A stretch of DNA of 7,462 bases, taken from assembly GCA_034716535.1 (NCBI GenBank), contig JAYEJW010000519.1, positions 1 through 7,462 on the forward strand, read 5' to 3'. The position numbers were made by a program, and so were the translations under genes. This DNA is from JAYEJW01 sp034716535. Its GTDB lineage: Bacteria; Pseudomonadota; Gammaproteobacteria; Chromatiales; Chromatiaceae. Below, piece after piece: positions 1 through 4,728 of this stretch (position 1 is its first letter; each line of letters starts with the position of its first letter). A model generated the notes under the pieces. The model was not told the DNA's origin. It did no database searches and saw nothing but the letters and a program-made list of their open reading frames with translations.

Positions 1-1011
1 ATGGACCCGAAGCACCCCTACGCCATTCACCTTTACATCCATACGGTCGAGGCCTCCGAAACGCCCGAGCGTGCCGAGCCCTACGCCGACCGGCTCGCGG
101 CTCTGATGCCCGGGGCCGGGCACATCGTGCACATGCCCTCCCACATCTATTTCCGCATCGGGCGCTTCCGGGATTCCATCCGGGCCAACCGGGATGCGGT
201 GGCAGCAGACGAGTCCTATCTGGCGGCGGTGACCCCGCCGGAGGGGATCTATCCCTACTCCTACTATCCGCACAATGTGCACTTCCTGCTGGAGTCGGCA
301 CGCATGGCGGGCGACGCCCAAACCGCGATTGCCGCAGCCGAGAAACTGCCGAAGGTCATGTCCAAGGAGGTCTCGGCCGCGATTCCCTGGGTGCAGCTCA
401 TCGACGCGGCGCCCTACTTCGCCCACGCACAGTTCAGCGATCCGGAAACGACGCTGGGCCTGCCGGATCCCGGGGACCGGCTCCCGTATCTAAAGGCGAT
501 GTGGCACTACGCTCGGGGCGTGGCCTACGCGGCGCGCAGCGAACATGAGGCCGCCCGCTCTGAGGCTGACGCCATTGGGGCGATCGCCCGGAAGCACGAC
601 TTCAGCGACATGGTCGACGGCGGCGTCCCCGCCCCCCACCTGCTGGAGCTCGCCCAGCGGGTGATTGCCGGTCGCCTGGCCCAAGCGCGGGGCGACTACC
701 AGGAGGCCGTGACGGCATTCCGGGAGGCGGCGGCGATCCAGGATGATCTGCCCTATCTTGAACCGCCGTACTGGTACTACCCGGTCAGGCAATCCCTGGG
801 CGCTGCCTTGCTGCAGCAAGGCAGGCCGGACGAGGCGGAGCAGGTGTTCCGTAATGCGTTGGAGCAGTTCCCCAACAATGCCTGGGCACTGTACGGCCTG
901 AGAGAGACCTTGAAGGCGCAGGGCAATACGAGCGCAGTCGCCGAGGTCGACAGACGCCTGGATGCCGCCTGGGCGGGAGAGCGAGACACCGTGAACCTAT
1001 CCCAGCTTTGA
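1..1011 (+). CDS. TPR-family protein, 3' part (5' end outside window)
   Basis: The frame is open from base 1 and ends at TGA 1009-1011. The Met at base 1 is probably internal, because the sequence begins in the middle of a conserved block and no ribosome site can be seen. The last 70 or so residues carry a clear TPR helix pair (about 265-298, with the A-L-x-x-x-G-x-x-x-E-A pattern), and a weaker one covers about 226-250 (ARGDYQEAVTAFREAA). The N-terminal third is rich in ordered histidines: H5, H10, H14 with E17; H41, H44, H48 (HIVHMPSHIY); H91 and H94 (YYPHNVHF). From recall, these blocks are conserved in a large group of bacterial proteins annotated only as tetratricopeptide repeat proteins, usually about 500-600 aa, so 40% or so is probably missing upstream. 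TPRs normally mediate protein contacts; the biochemical role of this family is not known to me. No signal peptide can be judged because the N-terminus is absent. Confidence 0.85.
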   Translation: MDPKHPYAIHLYIHTVEASETPERAEPYADRLAALMPGAGHIVHMPSHIYFRIGRFRDSIRANRDAVAADESYLAAVTPPEGIYPYSYYPHNVHFLLESARMAGDAQTAIAAAEKLPKVMSKEVSAAIPWVQLIDAAPYFAHAQFSDPETTLGLPDPGDRLPYLKAMWHYARGVAYAARSEHEAARSEADAIGAIARKHDFSDMVDGGVPAPHLLELAQRVIAGRLAQARGDYQEAVTAFREAAAIQDDLPYLEPPYWYYPVRQSLGAALLQQGRPDEAEQVFRNALEQFPNNAWALYGLRETLKAQGNTSAVAEVDRRLDAAWAGERDTVNLSQL

Positions 1012-1248
1012 GCGGTGCTCCATCAGCCCGTTCCAGGTAACGCGGCGGGCATCGCCGGAGACTACCGAGCCAGGGCTGGCCCGGAAAGCCGTGGAGAGCC
1101 ATTGCGGCGGAGTAGAAACGAAAAACATGTTCGCATCGTTGGGCTCCACAAGGTTCAAGGTTTGGACAGTTCGTATAATAACCTGTCGGAATTAAGGTAT
1201 TGGGGGTTGATCGCCGCTCCGCGTCAAAGCTGCGCGAAAACTCGAACG
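1012..1248. other. Spacer between convergent genes, no confident gene
   Basis: This stretch lies between the TPR gene and the 3' end of the antiporter remnant on the other strand. It has a perfect TATAAT hexamer at 1174-1179 but no acceptable -35 at 15-18 bases, and no plus-strand gene follows until 1692. The hexamer lies inside a short inverted repeat, GACAG (1165-1169) and CTGTC (1183-1187). A minus-strand frame of 53 codons (997-1158, TTG start) is open here and looks protein-like in part, but has no ribosome site and no family I recognise. No terminator with a T-run is visible between the convergent genes. Confidence 0.5.
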
Positions 1249-1614
1249 TCAGCCGTCTGCAAGGAGCCGTTTGAGCTGATCGGCCTCGAAGAAACGACTG
1301 ATGGTCAGACCCTGAACGATGATGGATAAGGCCACCACGCCGTAGGTCATGTGCAGAATCGCCAGCGCCGCGATAGGGTAGGTCGGCGAGATCAGGGCGC
1401 CGAAGACCAGGGCGAAGATCAAGCCCAGCCCGATACCGAGCAGGCCCAGCAGCCACCAAGTGGCGAGACCGATCAGCACCGCGCCGGTCAGGGTGGCGCC
1501 GATGGCCAGCAACATCAGACCGATGGTCTGCTGCAGGCGTAGGAGCCGCTCGTTGATGTAGCTGAAGAGTGCAGTCAGCCCAAGGATGGCCGCGATCGTC
1601 AAGAATGCTTGCAT
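1249..1614 (-). pseudogene. Internally deleted CPA1-type Na+/H+ antiporter remnant, 121 codons
   Basis: The frame starts at ATG 1614 (a G-rich GGGGG stretch lies a few bases upstream) and stops at TGA 1251-1249. The product is almost entirely hydrophobic and reads as three blocks of a CPA1 (NhaP-like) sodium/proton antiporter. Residues 1-48 resemble the first membrane helices (LTALFSYINERLLRL, TIGLML). Residues about 51-87 resemble the helix ending in the family motif G-A-L-I-S-P-T-D-P. Residues about 88-110 (HMTYGVV, SIIVQGLTI) resemble a late helix found hundreds of residues further on in full proteins. Intact members exceed 380 aa, so most of the transporter is missing, including the helix with the catalytic N-D pair. 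The motif Asp is Tyr here (residue 79, ISPTYP), explained by one base change at 1380. It cannot transport as a normal CPA1 protein. Decay is the simplest reading; a retained short membrane protein is the alternative, since the frame has no internal stop. Confidence 0.75.
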
Positions 1615-1659
1615 AGCGTGCCCCCGTAGCTCCGTGGATCAGGCGAAGCGCAGCTTGGC

Positions 1660-1679
1660 CCTCGATCGCTAAATCGAGG
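1660..1679. promoter_or_regulatory. Perfect 7-bp inverted repeat before the 1692 gene
   Basis: CCTCGAT (1660-1666) and ATCGAGG (1673-1679) are exact reverse complements separated by six bases (CGCTAA). The repeat lies in the 77-base divergent gap between the antiporter remnant and the secreted-protein gene, 12 bases before ATG 1692. As RNA it would form a hairpin whose 3' arm contains the GAGG of a possible GAGGA ribosome site. As DNA it could be an operator for a dimeric repressor. The sequence cannot separate these two readings. Confidence 0.4.
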
Positions 1680-1691
1680 ATAGAAGAGACC

Positions 1692-1985
1692 ATGAACTGC
1701 TTGAAATCCCTGATTTTTTCGTTCGGACTCGTCGTTGCGCTGCCAGTATTCTCACAAATGGAGCCACCGACTGCACCGCCTGGCGAAGCCCAGTTGATCG
1801 AGGTAACGGCAACGGTTGAGGACATTGATCTCGAAAAACGCCTGATCACGGTGAAGGGACCGAAAGGTCGTGTTGTGACCTCACAAGTTGGCCCGAAGGT
1901 GGAAAATCTGGACCAGGTAAAGGTCGGTGACAAGGTCCGGGTCGCCTACCGGGAAGCGCTCGCAATCATGGTGGAACCACAATAA
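1692..1985 (+). CDS. Small secreted protein with one OB-like beta domain, unknown function
   Basis: This encodes 97 aa, with ATG 1692 preceded by a purine-rich GAAGAG site (1683-1688) and, further up, GAGGA. Residues 1-22 form a typical Sec signal peptide: K5, a hydrophobic core (LIFSFGLVVALPV) and a likely cut after VFS or FSQ. The mature part, about 75 aa, has the pattern E-V-T-A-T-V-x-x-I-D-x-x-x-R-x-I-T-V-K-G-P-x-G (residues 37-59) followed by V-x-N-L-D-Q-V-K-V-G-D-K-V-x-V-x-Y-x-E-A-L-A-I (70-92). This beta-strand pattern is common in periplasmic proteins annotated as hypothetical. From recall, several relatives are about 150-200 aa with two such units, so this may be a one-unit version or a shortened one. 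The gene is monocistronic, with a terminator about 95 bases downstream. No enzymatic residues stand out. Confidence 0.75.
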   Translation: MNCLKSLIFSFGLVVALPVFSQMEPPTAPPGEAQLIEVTATVEDIDLEKRLITVKGPKGRVVTSQVGPKVENLDQVKVGDKVRVAYREALAIMVEPQ

Positions 1986-2314
1986 TTGCACCGTCGCTGA
2001 ACGGCTGTTGAGCGGCGGATATCAGCCACCAGCATCGGAGGCGATCGACGGCATAAGAACGGCGATCGCGCAGCCTCTGGACCCCGCTTCGGCGGGGTGT
2101 TTCGATTCTGGTGAATGTCCCCTCTTGGCCGACACAGGGAGTGGGGTGTCCTCGGCCCTAAGGACGGCTCCCATGGAACGGTGCTGTCGCTGGGTAGCCC
2201 AGCCGCCTTCCGGCAGGTACATGGTGTTTCCAGACGCTGGAGGTTGGGTTATCGACAGACCGGATACGACCCTTCTCTCTCGTTCGTCGCCACGCTACCC
2301 TTGGAGAAGTCCCC
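1986..2314. other. Gene-free spacer between the secreted-protein gene and the 31-codon ORF
   Basis: Apart from the terminator at 2081-2098, I see no gene, RNA gene or insertion-element end in this 329-base stretch. Short frames exist in several phases, but none has a ribosome site together with protein-like composition. One small hairpin, GTCCT (2148-2152) with AGGAC (2161-2165), lacks a T-run. The promoter for the downstream pair should lie in the last 150 bases, but no convincing -35/-10 pair stands out. Confidence 0.5.
2081..2098 (+). terminator. Rho-independent terminator after the small secreted-protein gene
   Basis: ACCCCGC (2081-2087), loop TTCG (2088-2091) and GCGGGGT (2092-2098) form a perfect 7-bp stem closed by the very stable C(UUCG)G tetraloop. 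GTTTCGATT follows, a modest U-run. It lies about 95 bases after the stop codon at 1985. The weak T-tract makes it slightly less than ideal, but stem and loop are typical. Confidence 0.8.
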
Positions 2315-2410
2315 ATGAGCCTCGTTAGAACCCTGATCGCCATCTCCCTGCTGCGGGCGGTACGCGAGAGCTGTGCTGCAAACAACGACGAGGAGGGGCT
2401 ACGTCAATGA
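2315..2410 (+). CDS. Candidate 31-aa small protein, coupled to the next gene
   Basis: ATG 2315 is preceded by a good ribosome site, GGAG (2303-2306), eight bases upstream. The frame runs 31 codons and stops at TGA 2408-2410, overlapping the next ATG (2407) as ATGA. The peptide has a short hydrophobic stretch (LVRTLIAISLL) and a polar acidic end (CAANNDEEGLRQ). The codons for the end of the peptide also form the strong GAGGAGGGG ribosome site (2390-2398) of the downstream gene, so part of its composition is imposed by that role. It resembles a lipoprotein leader broken before the Cys (VRES before C20 is not a lipobox), or a leader peptide whose translation opens or reloads the next start. Function is unknown. 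It may be only a coupling ORF. Confidence 0.45.
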   Translation: MSLVRTLIAISLLRAVRESCAANNDEEGLRQ

Positions 2411-2973
2411 GCCGCGGAACCAGGCCAGGTGGGAGATGGGTCTTCCGCCCCCTGTGCAACGCGGTCCTGCTGACGCTGGCGCTCGCCGCCGGCCCCACCG
2501 GCTGCGCCCTCGATGCCCAGCCGGCATTCACCGGGTTGTCGCTGACCGTCACGGCACCAATCGTCATCCCGGGCGGCCGCGCCCACGCGATCCTGCAGGG
2601 CGGCCGGCTTGCCGGCGCCAGCAGCAAGCTCGAACCCTACTGCGAGCTGGAGGTGCAAACCGTCTCCGGTGCCGAGCCACAACGGATCACGACCGGGGAC
2701 TTTCAGGTAAGCCGCATCACCAGTCGGCTGCTCCTGGACCCGACGACGCGCATCCCGGCCATCTTTGTTGTGAGCAGTTGCTCGGAGCCGCTGTTTCAGG
2801 AACTCGTCTGGTGGCTCACGTCGACCGAGCCCAGTGATGTGATGTTTCTACGCTGCATCGCCCCGTACTACAACTGTGCCGTCGGGCCGCCCCTGTCGCC
2901 GGACCAAGTGCAGCAGCAGGTCGGGCGTTATCTGGCCGTCCGCGTCGCCGATCCGGCGGCCCGGCTCCGGTGA
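2407..2973 (+). CDS. Exported hypothetical protein, possible lipoprotein
   Basis: This encodes 188 aa. ATG 2407 is strongly supported by GAGGAGGGG (2390-2398) eight bases upstream, and it overlaps the stop of the 31-codon ORF. The N-terminus is a signal sequence: an Arg-rich start (R3, R6, R10, R14), a hydrophobic core at about 16-29, then PTGC with Cys at 33. The box lacks the usual Leu or Val at -3 (Pro instead), so lipidation is possible but uncertain. The mature part has a beta-rich block: I-P-x-G-x-A-x-x-x-L-Q-G-G (54-66), then E-P-Y-C-x-L-E-V (76-83) and I-T-T-G-D-F-x-V-x-R-I (94-104). I recall this pattern in unannotated gammaproteobacterial envelope proteins. Cys 79, 125, 150 and 157 may form two disulfides in the periplasm. 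I do not know a function. The TGA lies in a small inverted repeat (GTGAGC/GCTCAC, 2970-2985) with no T-run. Confidence 0.7.
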   Translation: MSRGTRPGGRWVFRPLCNAVLLTLALAAGPTGCALDAQPAFTGLSLTVTAPIVIPGGRAHAILQGGRLAGASSKLEPYCELEVQTVSGAEPQRITTGDFQVSRITSRLLLDPTTRIPAIFVVSSCSEPLFQELVWWLTSTEPSDVMFLRCIAPYYNCAVGPPLSPDQVQQQVGRYLAVRVADPAARLR

Positions 2974-3348
2974 GCTTGCGCTCACGCGGTGCGGGTTACT
3001 CGCGCGGCACAAAAAAGCCGCTTGAAAACAAGTCAGGCGAGCGCGGCGTCGCTGGCACCGCCAGAAACTCAAGGCGGATTCGGATTACCGCGCCAATCAG
3101 GCGCGGCCCAGCCGCCGTGGCGTGAGCGCGTGAACTGAAGCCGCACCATCAGCTTTCTTGTCACAGGTACTGTCCATCTAAAATGCTGTCGGTCCGCTCG
3201 CCGCGGTGGTTGGAAACGCGTTCTCCCTTGAGCGGCCGCGCAGAATGACAGGATTCCCAACACCACGCCTGTCCGCTGCTGGCCCTCTCCTCGGACGAGG
3301 ACCGCGATCCCCTATACTTTCTCTTGGATCTACCGACAGGGGAGACTT
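2974..3348. other. Upstream region of the iron-sulfur protein gene
   Basis: No gene is visible in this 375-base stretch. It has a weak hairpin, GCGGC (3004-3008) and GCCGC (3017-3021) around an A-rich loop, and a possible promoter TTGTCA (3158-3163) with TAAAAT (3179-3184) at a short 15-base spacing. Nearer the gene is TATACT (3313-3318), an acceptable -10 without a good -35. I see no riboswitch, tRNA or insertion-element end. Confidence 0.45.
3313..3318 (+). promoter_or_regulatory. Possible -10 element for the iron-sulfur protein gene
   Basis: TATACT matches five of six bases of the sigma70 -10 and lies 30 bases before the GTG start, leaving room for a short leader. The expected -35 position (around 3290-3296) reads CTCGGAC and is poor, so use of this element may depend on an activator or it may be fortuitous. 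Confidence 0.35.
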
Positions 3349-4557
3349 GTGGGGCATCTGCTGAGTGCCAAATCATCTCTGGTGCCGTTGATCGACCGTC
3401 TGAACCGCTACCCGATCGGGCTGGTGGACAGCGCGAAGCTGCACGAGATCCTCGCCCTGCTGTTCGACGAGCGGGAAGCGTTCGTCGCCTCCCGTTTCCC
3501 GTTGATGGAGGCCACCCTCGACGAGCTGTGTAAGGCCACCGACATGCCCGCCGCGGAGCTCGACACTATCCTGGAGTCCATGGCCAACAAGGGCTTGGTC
3601 ATGGATCTGCCTTACGCCGGGACCAGTTACTACCTGCTGATGCCGGGGCTGATCGGGTTTATGGAGTTCACCTTCATGCGCCAGCGCGGCGACCTGCCCC
3701 TGAGGCGGCTCGCGCGCCTCATGACCGAGTATCTGCACGAGCAGGGACGCGACGGCCAAGCCGGCGAGTTCTTCGGCTGCCGTACCCCAATTGCCCGCGC
3801 GCTCGTCTACGACGAGCACATTCCCGTCAGCTCCCGGATCACCCCCTACGAGGACGCACGCCAGATCCTCCGCAACAGCGACTACCGTGCGGTGACCATG
3901 TGCTACTGCCGCCACAAGAAGGCACACTTGGGGCGGGCTTGCAGGAAGGGCGCCCCGGTAGAGGGCATCTGCATGGTCTTCGGCGAGGGGGCGCGCTTCC
4001 TGGTGCGCCGCGGTTTCGCCGAGGAACGCACCGTGAAGCAGATGCTCCAGACCCTGGAGTACGCACGCTCCCTCGGGCTTACCCACGTCACCGACAATGT
4101 TCGCGAGCAGCCCTCGTTCCTGTGCAACTGCTGCCGCTGCTGCTGCGAGCTCATGGCGGGTGTGCAGACAGGATTCCCAGACGGCCTGGCCAAAACCCCC
4201 TTCAACGCCGACGTGGATCCGCGACGCTGCGATTATTGCGGCGAGTGCCTGCGGGCGTGCAACGTAAAGTGCATCGGTCTGGGCGCGGAGGCGCGCATCG
4301 CGGCGCGGCGCGGGGCCGGGACAAGAGCCAAGCGCTACGCCGAGGTGAATATCGACGTTTGTCTCGGCTGCGGGGTTTGCCTCCCCGTGTGCGAACGTGG
4401 CGCCGTCTCGCTAGTGAAGAGGCGAGGGTATCGCATCCCACCACGAAGCCCGGTGGGCCTCTTCGCCCGGATCCTGTGGGAGAAGGGGCGGCTCATGCCC
4501 TTCGTCGCTGAGGGGGTCAGGCGACGGTGGCGCTTGCCGTCGCTGCGGCGCAGGTAG
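3349..4557 (+). CDS. Iron-sulfur protein: winged-helix-like N-terminus, Cys clusters, 2x[4Fe-4S] ferredoxin domain
   Basis: This encodes 402 aa from GTG 3349, preceded by AGGGGAG (3338-3344); no other start fits as well. Residues about 28-100 resemble a winged helix (L-D-E-L-C-K-A-T-D-M-P-A-A-E-L, then M-A-N-K-G-L-V-M-D and Y-Y-L-L-M-P). A middle domain holds C185-Y-C187, C198 and C208 (CYCRHKKAHLG...GICM). A dense cluster follows: C259, C261, C262, C264, C265, C266 (FLCNCCRCCCEL). The C-terminal ferredoxin domain has two full CxxCxxCxxxC sets, C294/297/300/304 and C338/341/344/348, with Asn and Glu after the last Cys where Pro is usual. The tail is Arg-rich and basic. There is no signal peptide, so it should be cytoplasmic, with a possible membrane-surface tail. 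Relatives are annotated only as 4Fe-4S dicluster proteins. Electron transfer is well supported; a sensing role for the N-terminus and partnership with the downstream radical SAM enzyme are inference. Confidence 0.88.
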   Translation: MGHLLSAKSSLVPLIDRLNRYPIGLVDSAKLHEILALLFDEREAFVASRFPLMEATLDELCKATDMPAAELDTILESMANKGLVMDLPYAGTSYYLLMPGLIGFMEFTFMRQRGDLPLRRLARLMTEYLHEQGRDGQAGEFFGCRTPIARALVYDEHIPVSSRITPYEDARQILRNSDYRAVTMCYCRHKKAHLGRACRKGAPVEGICMVFGEGARFLVRRGFAEERTVKQMLQTLEYARSLGLTHVTDNVREQPSFLCNCCRCCCELMAGVQTGFPDGLAKTPFNADVDPRRCDYCGECLRACNVKCIGLGAEARIAARRGAGTRAKRYAEVNIDVCLGCGVCLPVCERGAVSLVKRRGYRIPPRSPVGLFARILWEKGRLMPFVAEGVRRRWRLPSLRRR

Positions 4558-4634
4558 CGGGTTACCCGGGCGTTCGCTGACCACGCTCGACGCACTTGCA
4601 CCCTAAAGTGCCCCGATAACGCTGAGCTACTCAT

Positions 4635-4663
4635 TTGCCGGGTTCAGATTCTCAGCCTATAGT
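4635..4663 (+). promoter_or_regulatory. Sigma70-like promoter for the radical SAM gene
   Basis: TTGCCG (4635-4640) and TATAGT (4658-4663) are separated by exactly 17 bases, in a locally AT-richer part of the 171-base gap. A start site near 4670 would give a leader of about 60 bases. This suggests the radical SAM gene can be transcribed separately from the iron-sulfur gene upstream. No terminator with a T-run is visible between the two, so read-through is also possible. Confidence 0.55.
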
Positions 4664-4728
4664 TTTCGCTCCTGCGCCGGTACTATGGCCGCTTCGCTTA
4701 CCCAACATTAGGAGCAGCCACCGGCGCC

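Noticed and set aside
1165..1190. A complete dif/pdif recombination site
   Set aside because: Only the XerC-like half is present; with a six-base centre, the expected XerD arm matches at only about three of eleven positions.
785..1933. A 382-codon open frame on the minus strand
   Set aside because: It runs through the TPR gene's 3' end, the antiporter remnant in another frame and the secreted-protein gene. Its sequence is Arg/His/Pro-rich without any domain and no ribosome site supports it, so it is a GC-rich shadow.
2970..2985. GTGAGC/GCTCAC stem-loop over the stop codon of the exported protein, as a terminator
   Set aside because: The stem is only 6 bp and no T-run follows.
2974..3348. 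A cobalamin riboswitch upstream of the redox genes
   Set aside because: I looked because of the B12-like domain downstream, but saw no B12-box-like conserved core.
3373..4086. A 237-codon open frame opposite the iron-sulfur gene
   Set aside because: It lies opposite conserved cysteine motifs, has shadow composition and shows no recognisable domain.
3247..4180. A 13-base word (GACAGGATTCCCA) repeated upstream of and inside the iron-sulfur gene
   Set aside because: One shared 13-mer is expected by chance at roughly this frequency in a window this long; the flanks do not match.
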